DNA of 56,518 nucleotides, from positions 1-56,518 of the forward strand of contig JAFKEN010000014.1 of NCBI GenBank assembly GCA_017308515.1, in the 5' to 3' direction. The position numbers and the translations under genes are program-made. Shown in pieces: positions 1 to 9,252 of this stretch; positions within the stretch are counted from its first letter, which is position 1; each line of letters opens with the position of its first letter. Source of the DNA: Actinomycetales bacterium. Lineage in GTDB: Bacteria; Actinomycetota; Actinomycetes; Actinomycetales; Microbacteriaceae. The notes under the pieces were generated by a model, which worked only from the letters and a program-made list of their open reading frames with translations, was not told where the DNA came from and did not search any database.

Positions 1-83
1 TCCAACCTCGCCGCGATCTTCGCCTTCGGCTCGCCCTCGCTAGCCAACCTCCGAATCAACGCCCAGTCCTCCAAAGTGATCAC
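1..83 (-). CDS. IS21-type transposase (IstA-like), N-terminus only, cut by window edge
   Basis: The minus strand from a GTG reads VITLEDWALIRRLASEGEPK and continues AKIAARL to the edge. This resembles the N-terminal helix-turn-helix start of IS21-family IstA transposases, which typically open with a 'DWA.IRRL...G.....IARRLG' pattern. An in-frame stop (the TGA that ends the neighbouring lipoprotein gene) lies 19 bases upstream, so the start must be at or after position 83. There is almost no room for an IS terminus between this gene and the lipoprotein gene, so the element may be rearranged. The rest of the gene and istB would lie outside the window. Family assignment rests on about 27 residues. 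Confidence 0.5.
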   Translation of the reverse strand, partial: MITLEDWALIRRLASEGEPKAKIAARL

Positions 84-101
84 TCTCCAATCGTTGAGTG
101 T

Positions 102-638
102 TCACTTTTCAAGCGCCGCTACTGTCCAGTTTTCGAGCGCCGCCGACACAAAGAGGTCTGGCTGCGAATTCCAGCTCTCGCCGTTGAAGAATGCCGGGTA
201 TCCAATCGTCCAGAAGTCATAGACAACCCCGTCCCCGCCGACGAACAGCGGGTTCAAACTCGCGGGCAAGGCGGTCGGCTCGGACGACGCATCCGCGAGT
301 TCTGGGATGTCACGAACCCGGCCTGAAATATTGGCTGCGACCCAAGCGGTGTCCTCAGTCGGCGGATCGTTGAACTCGTCGGCCGCAGCGACTTCGGAGT
401 TGGCATCCAAGGATGGCGAATGGATTGTGAAGTCCCAGATGCTCGCATCTGCGACATGCACGAACTCGCCCAGAGGGTAGGGCGCCAGACGCGAGCCATC
501 TGCACGGGGCGTCTGTGTCGGCGAGGGTGAGTCGCTTGTTGGCGGCGACGCGGATGTTAGTGACGGCGCGGGAGCGCTACAACTCACGAGGAGGGCTGCC
601 GCCGCGAGTAGCATGGCAATCAAAGTTCGGCTCATCAT
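102..638 (-). CDS. predicted lipoprotein of unknown function
   Basis: About 178 residues. The chosen start opens with MMSRTLIAMLLAAAALLVSC, a typical lipoprotein signal peptide with the lipobox LVSC. A longer in-frame reading upstream adds 31 residues with no signal character. The signal is followed by a Ser/Pro/Thr-rich linker (about 20 residues) and a beta-rich domain containing 'DFTIHSP...DTAWVAANISGRV' and 'NPLFVGGDGVVYDFWTIGYP', which looks like a secreted ligand-binding or DUF4352-like immunoglobulin fold, but I do not recognise a family. It should be anchored to the outer face of the membrane. The stop codon directly abuts the IS21-like fragment, so the C-terminus may have been trimmed by that element. 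Confidence 0.6.
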   Translation of the reverse strand: MMSRTLIAMLLAAAALLVSCSAPAPSLTSASPPTSDSPSPTQTPRADGSRLAPYPLGEFVHVADASIWDFTIHSPSLDANSEVAAADEFNDPPTEDTAWVAANISGRVRDIPELADASSEPTALPASLNPLFVGGDGVVYDFWTIGYPAFFNGESWNSQPDLFVSAALENWTVAALEK

Positions 639-740
639 TTCGCCATGCTGGCAGAGTTCGAGGCAATGAACCAGCAGTGCGGGGCCTTCGCCAACGCCCG
701 AAGCGCCCGCGTTCACTTCAAAGGCTGACACGATGGCTGC

Positions 741-1898
741 GTGCTCGATGACCGAGTGAGGCGATTGGCGACCACCACAGTCGTCCTAATCGCTCTCGCG
801 CTGGGGGTCGGCGCCTGCACCGCCGAGGCGGCCCCGACCCCGACCTCGAGCCCGACTCCCACCCCGATCGCGCGCGCCGTCGGAATTCCCGACCCCCTCC
901 AGCGCTACACGCTCGCCCAGAAGGTCGGGCAGCTGCTCATGGTCGGCACGCCCGCGATCGGTCCCGACCCGCGCACCGTCGCCGCCGTGCAGAACGACCT
1001 CGTCGGCGGCATCTTCCTCTCCGGGCGCTCGCACCTCGGGGTCGACGCGACCGCGGGCGTCGTCGCCGCGTTCACCGCCCTGCTGCCCGCCGGATCCCCG
1101 CCGCTGCTCGTCGCGACCGACCAGGAGGGTGGCTACGTGCAGGTGCTGAGCGGACCGGGCTTCAGCGAGATCCCGAGCGCGCTCGACCAGGGCGGCATGA
1201 GCCCGACCGCCCTGCGCGACGCCGCAGTTACCTGGGGCGCCGAACTCGCGGCCGCGGGCGTCACGATCAACCTCGCCCCGGTCGCCGACCTTCTCGACCC
1301 GAGCGTGTTCAATCCGCCGATCGCGGATCTCGACCGCGCCTACGCGAGCGACCCCGGCTCCGCCGCCCGGCACGCCGCCGCCTTCGCCATCGGCATGCGC
1401 GTCGCGGGCGTGACGCCCGTGCTCAAGCACTTCCCCGGCCTCGGATCGGTCACCGACAACACCGACGACACCGTCGGCGTCGTGGATGTGCGCACCGCCC
1501 CCGACGGACCGCAGGTCGCCGCATTCGCCGGCGCGCTCGGCCGCGGAGACGCCGCCGTGATGATGTCGCTCGCGGTCTACGCCGCGATCGACCCCTCCGC
1601 GCCGGCCGCGTTCTCCCCCGCCGTGACGACCGACCTGCTGCGCGGCACCCTCGGATTCGACGGGGTCGTCATCACCGACGACCTCTCCGCGACCGACCAG
1701 GTGGCGGCCTGGTCGCCCGGCGACCGCGCGATCCTCGCCGTGAGCGCCGGCTGCGACCTCGTGCTCGCCTCGGCCGACCCCGGCGTGGCCGCCGAGATGG
1801 CCGCCGCCCTGCGCGCCCGCGCCGAGGCCGACCCGGCGTTCGCGGCGCGCGTCGACGAGTCGGCCCGGCGGGTGCTGCACCTCAAGGGCGTGCTCTAG
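741..1898 (+). CDS. LpqI-like lipoprotein, glycoside hydrolase family 3 (beta-N-acetylhexosaminidase type)
   Basis: 385 residues, GTG start. The signal peptide ends in the lipobox LGVGAC (Cys26), followed by a Pro/Thr-rich linker to about residue 50 and then a GH3 N-terminal TIM barrel. Diagnostic segments are DQEGG (127-131), KHFPGLG (229-235) and ITDDLS (311-316), which carries the nucleophilic Asp. The region after KHFPG lacks the His of the NagZ Asp-His dyad, as I recall for mycobacterial LpqI. The expected role is removal of N-acetylglucosamine from peptidoglycan fragments at the cell surface during wall recycling. Length fits single-domain GH3 enzymes. The weak ribosome site leaves GTG at 756 as an alternative start. 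Confidence 0.85.
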   Translation: MLDDRVRRLATTTVVLIALALGVGACTAEAAPTPTSSPTPTPIARAVGIPDPLQRYTLAQKVGQLLMVGTPAIGPDPRTVAAVQNDLVGGIFLSGRSHLGVDATAGVVAAFTALLPAGSPPLLVATDQEGGYVQVLSGPGFSEIPSALDQGGMSPTALRDAAVTWGAELAAAGVTINLAPVADLLDPSVFNPPIADLDRAYASDPGSAARHAAAFAIGMRVAGVTPVLKHFPGLGSVTDNTDDTVGVVDVRTAPDGPQVAAFAGALGRGDAAVMMSLAVYAAIDPSAPAAFSPAVTTDLLRGTLGFDGVVITDDLSATDQVAAWSPGDRAILAVSAGCDLVLASADPGVAAEMAAALRARAEADPAFAARVDESARRVLHLKGVL

Positions 1899-1926
1899 CC
1901 GGGGCTCCGCGCTCGGAGCCCCGGCT
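1897..1926. terminator. bidirectional hairpin terminator after the GH3 lipoprotein gene
   Basis: A perfect 13-bp stem (AGCCGGGGCTCCG and its complement) closes a 4-base CGCT loop and begins inside the stop codon of the GH3 gene. There is no T-tract. It lies between two convergent genes and could serve both. Confidence 0.7.
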
Positions 1927-1950
1927 CACGCCACCTCCGCGCCCGCGAGC

Positions 1951-2199
1951 TCAGTGCTCCCGGAACTCCGGCCAGTCGGAGCCGGGCGGCATCGCGGCGT
2001 GGAGCGCGTTCTTGGCGACCTCGAGGCTCGGGTAGCTGCCGCGCTCGCGGTCGTCGTCGAGCATCCGCACGCCGTAGCCCTCGGCGGAGCGGTGGATGGT
2101 GCCGACGGCGCCCGTGGCGCCGAACGCCACCCAGCGGGTTTCGGTCATCTCGCCCGACCCCGGAGTCGCCTCAGCACGGGTCATGGTGTCGTCGTTCAT
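1951..2199 (-). CDS. small hypothetical protein
   Basis: 82 residues. The ATG follows a GGAGGGAG ribosome site at good spacing. The protein is acidic to neutral with a possible small alpha/beta domain: 'TRWVAFGATGAVGTIHRSAEGYGVRML' then 'YPSLEVAKNALHAAM' and a C-terminal 'GSDWPEFREH'. The pattern resembles small DUF-type proteins of actinobacteria that sense or bind a ligand through a beta hairpin, but no family is recognised. It stands downstream of msrA with a 123-base gap and its own ribosome site. No function is proposed. Confidence 0.6.
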   Translation of the reverse strand: MNDDTMTRAEATPGSGEMTETRWVAFGATGAVGTIHRSAEGYGVRMLDDDRERGSYPSLEVAKNALHAAMPPGSDWPEFREH

Positions 2200-2322
2200 C
2201 GTCGGACTCCCTCCGATCGTGAACCGGATCCCCGGCCGGAACCCGGCACGCCCGACGGTACGCGCGCCCGGCGCGCCCGTCGAGGGCCGGGCCGGCTCAC
2301 GCAGCCCGCTCGGAGGCGACGC

Positions 2323-2850
2323 TCAGGCGCTCTTCGCGTACTGCGCGAAACGCTTGCGCACCTTGACGACCTTGGGCGCCGCGACGGCCATGCAGTAGCC
2401 CTGGGTGGGGTTCTTGGCGAAGAAGTCCTGGTGGTACTCCTCGGCGCGGTAGAACTCGCCGAGCGGGCTGATCTCCGTGACGATCGGGCCCTCCCAGATC
2501 TCCTCCGCGCGGTCGCGGGCGGCCTCGAAGTCGACCTTCTGCTCGGGGCCGTCGTAGAACATCGCCGAGCGGTACTGGGTGCCGATGTCGTTGCCCTGCC
2601 GGTTCAGCTGGCGCGGGTCGTGCATCGTGAAGAAGGCGTCGAGGATCACGTCGGCGGGCACGACCGTCTCGTCGAAGGTGACCGCGACGGCCTCCGCGTG
2701 CCCGGTGGCGCCGGTGCAGACCGCCTCGTAGCTCGGGAACACGGTCGTGCCCCCGGTGTAGCCGGAGACCACCTCGGTGACCCCGTCGAGCGCCCGGTAG
2801 GCGGCGTCGAGACACCAGAAGCATCCCCCGGCGAGAACGTACGTGCGCAT
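2323..2850 (-). CDS. msrA: peptide-methionine (S)-S-oxide reductase MsrA
   Basis: 175 residues, close to the usual length. The N-terminus MRTYVLAGGCFWCLDAAYR contains the active-site GCFWC motif with the catalytic Cys. Further family segments are 'GVTEVVSGYTGG', 'GHAEAVAVTFD', 'FFTMHDPRQLNRQGNDIGTQYRS' and 'NPTQGYCM', the last carrying a candidate resolving Cys. It repairs the S-epimer of oxidised methionine in proteins and free methionine, using thioredoxin as reductant in the cytosol. A TAGGGT box lies six bases before the ATG and no Shine-Dalgarno sequence is seen, so the mRNA may be leaderless. It is transcribed divergently from the aldo/keto reductase gene. Confidence 0.95.
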   Translation of the reverse strand: MRTYVLAGGCFWCLDAAYRALDGVTEVVSGYTGGTTVFPSYEAVCTGATGHAEAVAVTFDETVVPADVILDAFFTMHDPRQLNRQGNDIGTQYRSAMFYDGPEQKVDFEAARDRAEEIWEGPIVTEISPLGEFYRAEEYHQDFFAKNPTQGYCMAVAAPKVVKVRKRFAQYAKSA

Positions 2851-2856
2851 GTCGTG

Positions 2857-2862
2857 ACCCTA
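2857..2862 (-). promoter_or_regulatory. msrA -10 box (leaderless arrangement)
   Basis: TAGGGT on the minus strand ends exactly six bases before the msrA ATG. With the usual 6-7 base spacing, transcription would begin on the A of the start codon. No purine-rich ribosome site is present. Confidence 0.5.
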
Positions 2863-2949
2863 CTTCCCGTGCCCGCGACGGGCACACCGGGTGCAACGTG
2901 CGGGCATGCGCGGCTGTTCCTCCCGCCGCCGGGTGTCACCGCCGCGTCA

Positions 2950-2955
2950 TAGTCT
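2950..2955 (+). promoter_or_regulatory. -10 box of the aldo/keto reductase gene (leaderless arrangement)
   Basis: TAGTCT with six bases to the ATG, the same geometry as several other core genes in the window. A -35 element is not clear. Confidence 0.5.
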
Positions 2956-2961
2956 GGGCGG

Positions 2962-3965
<1,004 letters not shown>

Positions 3966-3969
<4 letters not shown>

Positions 3970-5090
3970 CGGCGGCGCCCGTCGCCGCGCGTCGTCCCGC
4001 GATCGGCTACGCCGCCTCCCTCACCGGAGCGCTGCTGTTCGGCGCGAACGGCAGCCTCACCAAGCTCATCATCGACAGCGGGATCACCGCCCTCCAGCTC
4101 ACCCAGTTCCGCACCCTCGGGGCGGCCCTGCTGGCCGGGTTCGCGCTGCTCGTCGTCGACCGTCGCGCGTTCCGGCTGCCGCTGCGGCGCCTGCTGTGGA
4201 TGGTGGTGCTCGGGGTCGCGGGCTTCGCGGTGCTGCAGGCGAGCTACGCGTGGGCGCTGTCGCTGCTGCCGGTCGGCGTGACGCTGCTCATCGAATACCT
4301 CGCCGTGCTGCTCGTGGCGCTCGTCGCGCTCGTCGTGTTCCGCGAGCGGGTGCGCGCGCGGCTCTGGGTCGCGATCGCGTGCGTTCTCGCGGGGCTGCTG
4401 CTGGTCGCGCAGCCGTGGTCGGCGACGCTCGACCCGGTCGGGGTGCTCGCGGCGGCGGGCGCGATGCTCGCCCTCACCGCGTACTTCGTGATCGGCGAGC
4501 GGCAGGTGGGTGCGACCTCCCCGCTCGTGGTCGCGTTCTGGACCGCCCTCGTGGCCGGCCTGTTCTGGGCTCCGTTCAGCGGCTGGTGGGAGCTCGACCC
4601 AGCGGCGCTCGGCGCCCCCCTCGCGATCGGCGGGCAGTGGGGCGCGACGACCCTGCCGGTGTGGCTGGGGCTCGTCGTGACGATCGCCCTGGGGTCCTTC
4701 GCCCCGTTCCTGCTCTCCTTCGTCGCGCTGCGGCACCTCTCAGCGACCGCCGCGGGGGTCGTCGCCTCCTCCGAGGTGATCTTCGGCTTCGCGGTGGCCT
4801 GGCTGTGGCTCGGCGAGGCGCTCGCGGCGCTGCCGCTGGCCGGGGCGGCGATCGTGCTGGCCGGCATCGTCATCGCGCAGACCGCGCGCGGCGGGCGGGT
4901 CGTGGATGCCGATCTCGCGCTCCCGCCGACCGGCGAACTCCCCGTGCCGGTCGCGACCGTGACCGGCCCGATCTCGACCGTCACCGCGATCCCGCCGCCC
5001 CCGCCGGGCGAGATCCCGATCGCCGACGGAGCCGAGGTCGGCACGGAGGTCGGACCCGCTGTCGACGCGGATGTCGGTGGTCGAACATAG
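3966..5090 (+). CDS. EamA/DMT-superfamily transporter with acidic, proline-rich tail
   Basis: 374 residues from a GTG overlapping the previous stop (GTGA); the GGAGG at the end of the reductase gene can act as coupling ribosome site. About ten hydrophobic segments form two EamA repeats. The first starts 'GYAASLTGALLFGANGSLTKLII' and the second ends 'AVAWLWLGEALAALPLAGAAIVLAGIVIAQTA'. The RhaT/EamA signature 'IEYLAVLLVALVALVVFRERV' is present. After the last membrane helix come about 60 residues rich in Pro, Val, Thr and Asp that are likely disordered and cytosolic. The protein probably exports or imports a small metabolite; the substrate is unknown. Confidence 0.85.
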
Positions 5091-5093
5091 TTT
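5088..5093 (+). promoter_or_regulatory. -10 box of the 90-residue hypothetical gene
   Basis: TAGTTT lies six bases before the ATG at 5100 and overlaps the stop codon of the transporter gene. No Shine-Dalgarno sequence is present, so a leaderless mRNA is predicted. Confidence 0.45.
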
Positions 5094-5099
5094 CGAGGC

Positions 5100-5372
5100 A
5101 TGGATCTCCTCGATCGCCCCGCTCCCGCGCCTCTCACGGCGCCGCCCGGCCTGCGGCTCGTGCCGCTGCGCGCGGGGCGCTGGCGGGTGACGCGCTCCGA
5201 CGGCTCGGTGCTCGGCTACCTCGAGCACGGCGGTCCGGCGGGGTCCGCGGCCCGGGCGGGCGACCCGCGCGCGCCGTACCGCAGTCTGCGGCTCGCCGGC
5301 GGGCCGGATCCGCGCCTCGTCCCGGTGGGCGAGTTCTGGCGGCCCGACGACGCTCTCGAGTCGCTGCGCTGA
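5100..5372 (+). CDS. small hypothetical protein
   Basis: 90 residues with a Pro/Ala-rich N-terminus, then 'LRLVPLRAGRWRVTRSDGSVLGYLEHGG', 'DPRAPYRSLRLAGG' and a C-terminal 'GEFWRPDDALESLR'. The middle reads like a small beta-sheet domain of the kind annotated as DUF in Microbacteriaceae; I do not recognise a function. Start choice is supported by the leaderless-type -10 box. It is followed by about 155 bases without a gene. Confidence 0.6.
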   Translation: MDLLDRPAPAPLTAPPGLRLVPLRAGRWRVTRSDGSVLGYLEHGGPAGSAARAGDPRAPYRSLRLAGGPDPRLVPVGEFWRPDDALESLR

Positions 5373-5515
5373 GCCGCCGGCGGCCGCGACGGTCCTCCGG
5401 GCCGCGCCGAGCGCGCTCGGGCCTGGCGCGAGCGCAGGCGCAGGCCGAGCTCGGGCGCAGGCTGAGAGTGCGGGCGACGCGCCCACCGGCTGCCGCGATC
5501 CGCGGGGGGCCGGGT

Positions 5516-5521
5516 TATCGT
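5516..5521 (+). promoter_or_regulatory. -10 box of the membrane-anchored protein gene
   Basis: TATCGT lies six bases before the ATG at 5528, giving a predicted leaderless transcript. Confidence 0.45.
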
Positions 5522-5527
5522 CCCGGC

Positions 5528-6094
5528 ATGCAGTGGTTGCAGAGCATCCTCGACTGGTTCGGCTCCTTCGAGGGATGGCGCATCACCTCCGGCGCGATCA
5601 TCCCCTTCGTCGCCATCGTGCTCGCCGGCGTGATCGGCGCGGCTTCGGCACGCGGCGCGATCCGGCGCATGGTCGCCCAGCGCGACCGCGAGCAGCGCGT
5701 CGCGGCGGTCACCGCCCTCGTCACCGCCGGCCAGCAGGCCGCGAAGTGGTCGTCGCTGAGCCCCGCCGCGAAGGATCACTCCGACGACCTGGCCTCGCGC
5801 GCCGACATCGAGGTGCGCCTGCTGCCGGCCCCCGGCTCCGAGCTCGCGGCCGACTGGGCCGCGCATCAGATCGGCACCATGCGCACCCACTCGGTGAGCT
5901 ACAGCTTCCCGGCGGAGGAGAGCGTCTCCGAGTTCGTCGAGCGCCTCGCGGACTGGCTGCACCATCCGCGCCGCGCGAGGAGGCTGTTCGCCGAGGACCT
6001 CGAACGCTGGCGCTACGAGCCGGCGGGCGGCGGCGCGGATCCGCTGCTGGCCGAGCAGCAGCGCTGGAGCGACGCGCAGGCTGCCACGCTGTGA
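5528..6094 (+). CDS. single-pass membrane protein of unknown function
   Basis: 188 residues. An N-terminal amphipathic stretch (MQWLQSILDWFGSFEGWR) is followed by one strong membrane helix ('SGAIIPFVAIVLAGVIGAASARGA', about residues 21-44) and a cytosolic part rich in Arg, Ala and Glu, with a predicted helix around 'MVAQRDREQRVAAVTALVTAGQQAAKW'. The C-terminal third contains 'VSEFVERLADWLHHPRRARRLFAEDLERWRYE'. This organisation is common for uncharacterised actinobacterial proteins; no enzyme motif is visible. It is the last gene before the catabolic block. Confidence 0.65.
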   Translation: MQWLQSILDWFGSFEGWRITSGAIIPFVAIVLAGVIGAASARGAIRRMVAQRDREQRVAAVTALVTAGQQAAKWSSLSPAAKDHSDDLASRADIEVRLLPAPGSELAADWAAHQIGTMRTHSVSYSFPAEESVSEFVERLADWLHHPRRARRLFAEDLERWRYEPAGGGADPLLAEQQRWSDAQAATL

Positions 6095-6098
6095 CACC

Positions 6099-6142
6099 CG
6101 CGAGCACCGAGTACCTTTCCCCAGGCTTCGTTTGTGCTCGCG
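6099..6142. repeat. inverted repeat at the core/catabolic-block junction
   Basis: CGCGAGCAC (6099-6107) is perfectly inverted as GTGCTCGCG (6134-6142) with a 26-base spacer. It lies in the 122-base gap between two converging genes, so it may be a terminator, but the long spacer is unusual. No tRNA-derived sequence or integrase is seen in this gap. Confidence 0.5.
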
Positions 6143-6216
6143 CGAGTGACCTTCGGTCCAGGAGGCTATAACTGAAGCAAGGCAACCGCTTCACGTTCGG
6201 GCCAGCAGACGACGGC

Positions 6217-7329
6217 TCAGCGGCCGACCTTCCCCAGCAGTCCGGCGATCGGTGCGATGACGACCGGTCGTGCGGCGACCCATCCGCCCGCCACTACCAC
6301 CAGGGAGACGCCGAAGACGATCGCTCCGACCCAGTTCGGGGCGTCCTGCCCGCCGTACATGTGATTGAGGTTGCGCAGCGCCCCGGTGGCAAACACGAGC
6401 GTCACGTGGGCAATCAGGAAGAGGACGAAGTAGAGCATGACTGGGAAGTGGACTGCCCGCGCGATCTCGATAGGGTACATCCGGCTGAGCCGCGTCCAGC
6501 GCACCGACCAGAATCCTGACATGCGCACGCCGGTCACGGCGGCTAGCGGAGCCGCGATGAACACCGTAACGAAATAGGCCAGCTGCTGTAGGCTGTTGTA
6601 GTTCAGCCAACCGTTGTCGATCGGCCAGTCGAGCGAGGCGTACTGCAGGGCCGCCGACAGTGCGTTCGGAAACACCTCCCATGATGTTGGAACGATGCGC
6701 ACCCAGTGCCCGCTGGCGAACAGCAGGATCACGAACACCAACCCGTTGACCAGCCACAGCAGATCTAGCCCGAGGTGCAGGAACAGCGTCATGCTGATCT
6801 TGCGCGGGGGATTGCGGGTCGTCGGCCAGCGGGAATTGTCGCGGGTCCACATCGCTGGCGGCTTGCGCTCCGTGCGCACCTGCCACCCGGAGCGGATGAT
6901 CAGCACCAGGAAGAACGCGTTGAGGAAGTGGCTCCACGACGCCCAGGTCGGGATCCCGACCGCCTCGGTGTCGGGCAGCGGATACTCCCCCGAGTAGTCG
7001 GCTAGGAAGTCGCCGACGGCCCCCGATCCGACCAGCAGGCGCGCCCCGACGATGACGACCGCGGCGAGCACGATCAGGCCGACCGCGAGCACCAACCAGC
7101 GCGCGGTCCGCGACCGGGCGGGTGTCGCAGGCGTCGCGTCGGCACGGGGCGCCGGCGAAGCGCTGGATGCCGCGACGTCGCGTGGCTCGGGGGCTGACGC
7201 GGGCGCGTCCCCCAAGCCGCGACGCGCGCTCGGGCGAGCGGCGGCCGGCTCCGCCTCGCCTGACGGCGCGGGTGCCCACGTCGCGGGCTCGCCGAGTCCT
7301 CGCCGGACTGGCGGGGCCGGATCGTTCAT
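6217..7329 (-). CDS. four-histidine di-haem cytochrome b subunit (cytochrome b561/FdhI-like)
   Basis: 370 residues. The first 75 or so are Pro/Ala-rich and probably disordered, followed by six hydrophobic segments (about 78-100, 131-150, 182-206, 250-268, 292-315 and 335-355). His134 and His185 in segments 2 and 3 and His294 and His308 in segment 5 are spaced as haem ligands of the prokaryotic cytochrome b561 family, which includes the b subunits of formate dehydrogenase, Ni/Fe-hydrogenase and thiosulfate reductase. Such subunits pass electrons to or from the menaquinone pool. No iron-sulfur or molybdopterin partner is present. The gene overlaps etfA by ATGA, so ETF is the obvious candidate electron donor, which is an inference. 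Confidence 0.8.
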   Translation of the reverse strand: MNDPAPPVRRGLGEPATWAPAPSGEAEPAAARPSARRGLGDAPASAPEPRDVAASSASPAPRADATPATPARSRTARWLVLAVGLIVLAAVVIVGARLLVGSGAVGDFLADYSGEYPLPDTEAVGIPTWASWSHFLNAFFLVLIIRSGWQVRTERKPPAMWTRDNSRWPTTRNPPRKISMTLFLHLGLDLLWLVNGLVFVILLFASGHWVRIVPTSWEVFPNALSAALQYASLDWPIDNGWLNYNSLQQLAYFVTVFIAAPLAAVTGVRMSGFWSVRWTRLSRMYPIEIARAVHFPVMLYFVLFLIAHVTLVFATGALRNLNHMYGGQDAPNWVGAIVFGVSLVVVAGGWVAARPVVIAPIAGLLGKVGR

Positions 7330-8315
7330 CGAGCCGACCGGGATTCGATGGCGGCGATCAGGCGCGGCACTACGGTGAACAGGTCGCCCACGATACCAAA
7401 GTCGGCAACCTCGAAGATCGGAGCATCGGCGTCCTTGTTAATCGCGACGATCGTCTTGGAGGTCTGCATCCCGGCTCGATGCTGGATGGCGCCTGAGATC
7501 CCGAGCGCGATGTACAGCGTCGGAGAGACCGAGACGCCAGTCTGGCCGACTTGGGCACTCGGAGGCACATAGCCGGCGTCGACTGCGGCGCGCGAGGCGC
7601 CGACCGCCGCCCCGAGGGCGTCGGCGAGCTGCTCGACGAGGGCGAAGTTCTCGGCGGATCCGAGTCCTCGGCCGCCCGAGACCACCGTGGTGGCGCCGCG
7701 GAGCTCCGGGCGACCCGAGGTGCCCGGCGCCGGCTCGAATCCCGACAGCTCGGCGGCCCGCGTCGTCGACGCGTCGACCTCCACCGAGATGGTTTCGAGC
7801 GGAGCCCCGTTCGCGCGGTGGTCGACCGCACCCTGGCGGACGGTCACGACGAGCAGACCGGTGCTCGCGGCGGACTCGACGTCGTAGTCGCCGCCGTACA
7901 CCGAGTGCTGGACCGTGATGCCCTCGTCGTCCCGTCCGAGCCCGACCGCGTCGACCGCGAGCGCCGCGCCGACCCGCGCGGCGAGCCGGCCGGCGACGTC
8001 GCGTCCCTCGATCGAATTCGAGATCACCACCGCGACCGGGTGCACGACATCGATCGCGGCGACCAGCGCATCCACGATCGGCACCGTGAGGCGCTCGCGC
8101 GCATCGGCGCGGGGAGCGACGATCACGCGGGTCGCGCCGGCGTCGGCGGCAGCCTGGGCGAGCGGCTCGGTCGCCGAGGAGTCGGCCGCCACGAGGGCGA
8201 CGGGTGCGCCGGCGAGGGCCGCCGCGCCGATCAGGCCGCCGAGGCTGGACGCCGGCGAGCCGTCGGCGCGAGACTCGACCAGCACGAGGACGCTGTCGTC
8301 AGGGAATCCGCTCAT
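7326..8315 (-). CDS. etfA: electron transfer flavoprotein, alpha subunit
   Basis: 329 residues. The C-terminal FAD-binding region is complete: '[10 protein letters not shown]', '[21 protein letters not shown]', '[16 protein letters not shown]' and '[23 protein letters not shown]', matching the ETF alpha signature. The N-terminal domain is more divergent. With EtfB it forms the soluble heterodimer that takes electrons from acyl-CoA dehydrogenases, three of which are encoded nearby. It overlaps etfB upstream and the cytochrome b gene downstream by ATGA. Confidence 0.95.
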   Translation of the reverse strand: MSGFPDDSVLVLVESRADGSPASSLGGLIGAAALAGAPVALVAADSSATEPLAQAAADAGATRVIVAPRADARERLTVPIVDALVAAIDVVHPVAVVISNSIEGRDVAGRLAARVGAALAVDAVGLGRDDEGITVQHSVYGGDYDVESAASTGLLVVTVRQGAVDHRANGAPLETISVEVDASTTRAAELSGFEPAPGTSGRPELRGATTVVSGGRGLGSAENFALVEQLADALGAAVGASRAAVDAGYVPPSAQVGQTGVSVSPTLYIALGISGAIQHRAGMQTSKTIVAINKDADAPIFEVADFGIVGDLFTVVPRLIAAIESRSAR

Positions 8316-9103
8316 CGCGAACCTCCGATCAGCCGCTGCGCGACCAGATAGTCGGCCAGCTGCTCCGCGGAGTCCCCGCCGTCGTCGACGACCTTCACGC
8401 CCGCCTCGCGAGCGGGACGCTCCGCGACGGCGATCACGATCGACCGCGCGTTCTCCGACTGCGCCCCGTCGACTTCGAGTTCGGCCAGACCCCAGGTCTC
8501 GACCGGCTTCTTCTTGCCGGCCATGATGCCTCTGAAGCTGGGGAAGCGGGCGTCGGGCAGCGCCTCGGTGATCGAAACGACGGCCGGCAACGCCGACGAC
8601 GCCGTGAATGATCCACCTTCCACGGCCCGCCGGCCGGAGACGGAGTCGTCCGCGAACTCGACGGAGGCGAGACTCGTCACGTTCGGGACATCGAGCAGCT
8701 CGGCCACCATGGCGGCGAGCACTCCCCCCGAGCCGTCGGTCGACAGGTTCCCGGTCAGCACCACGTCGGGCTCGATCCGGCGGATCGCGGCGGCCAGAAC
8801 GCGCGCGGTGGTGCCAAGATCCGCGCCGGCGAGGCCGTCGTCGACGACGTGGACCGCGGAATCCGCCCCCATCGAGAGCCCCTTTCGGAGTGCGGCGACC
8901 GCCGACTCCGGCCCCATGGTCATCACGATGATCTCGGCGTCGGGGCGAGCGTCGGCCACCGAGAGCGCCACCTCGAGGGCGCGCTCGCCGATCTCATCGA
9001 GGACGGCGTCGGTCGCGTGACGATCGGCGAGACCGGTTGCGAGGTCGAGTTTGCGGTCCCCGTACGTGTCGGGGACCTCCTTCACCAGGACCACGAATTT
9101 CAT
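8312..9103 (-). CDS. etfB: electron transfer flavoprotein, beta subunit
   Basis: 263 residues. Family segments are '[21 protein letters not shown]', '[12 protein letters not shown]' and '[14 protein letters not shown]', with the AMP-binding motif region '[38 protein letters not shown]'. The ATG is preceded by GAGGAG at five-base spacing. It is first gene of the etfB-etfA-cytochrome b unit and has its own promoter inside the end of the upstream dehydrogenase gene. It binds AMP and with EtfA carries electrons from acyl-CoA dehydrogenases to the respiratory chain. Confidence 0.95.
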   Translation of the reverse strand: MKFVVLVKEVPDTYGDRKLDLATGLADRHATDAVLDEIGERALEVALSVADARPDAEIIVMTMGPESAVAALRKGLSMGADSAVHVVDDGLAGADLGTTARVLAAAIRRIEPDVVLTGNLSTDGSGGVLAAMVAELLDVPNVTSLASVEFADDSVSGRRAVEGGSFTASSALPAVVSITEALPDARFPSFRGIMAGKKKPVETWGLAELEVDGAQSENARSIVIAVAERPAREAGVKVVDDGGDSAEQLADYLVAQRLIGGSR

Positions 9104-9221
9104 GCCACTCCTCGCCGCGCTGCGATCTGCGAGCCGGATTCGGGAACACCGAGTTCCGGCGAGCCGATCCCGGGCTCAGCCAGATCAGGGGCTGCGGCCG
9201 GGTCGGGCCGATTATCCACGA

Positions 9222-9242
9222 ATAGTATACTCATATTCTTGT
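9222..9242 (-). promoter_or_regulatory. AT-rich shared element, copy 1 (etf promoter)
   Basis: Read on the minus strand, these 21 bases match the plus-strand 28309-28329 at 17 of 21 positions. Their core AGTATACTATT is identical to 36638-36648. All three copies sit directly upstream of operons of the catabolic block. It may be a common operator, though promoter-like AT-richness alone could explain part of it. Confidence 0.4.
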
Positions 9243-9252
9243 TTTGCGTCGA
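9224..9252 (-). promoter_or_regulatory. promoter of the etfB-etfA-cytochrome b operon
   Basis: On the minus strand a -35-like TCGACG (4 of 6 to TTGACA) is 17 bases from a -10 TATACT (5 of 6 to TATAAT). It overlaps the last codons of the acyl-CoA dehydrogenase gene. Predicted leader length is about 110 bases. The -10 lies inside an 11-base sequence also found before the hydratase gene that starts at 36602. Confidence 0.6.

Noticed and set aside
645-728. 27-codon plus-strand frame between the two left lipoprotein genes
   Set aside because: Plausible composition but no ribosome site, no -10 box at the right distance and no recognisable family.
6095-6216. Left attachment site (duplicate of the tRNA-Arg 3' end) for the catabolic block
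   Set aside because: No match to the tRNA 3' sequence found here; no integrase gene in the window either.
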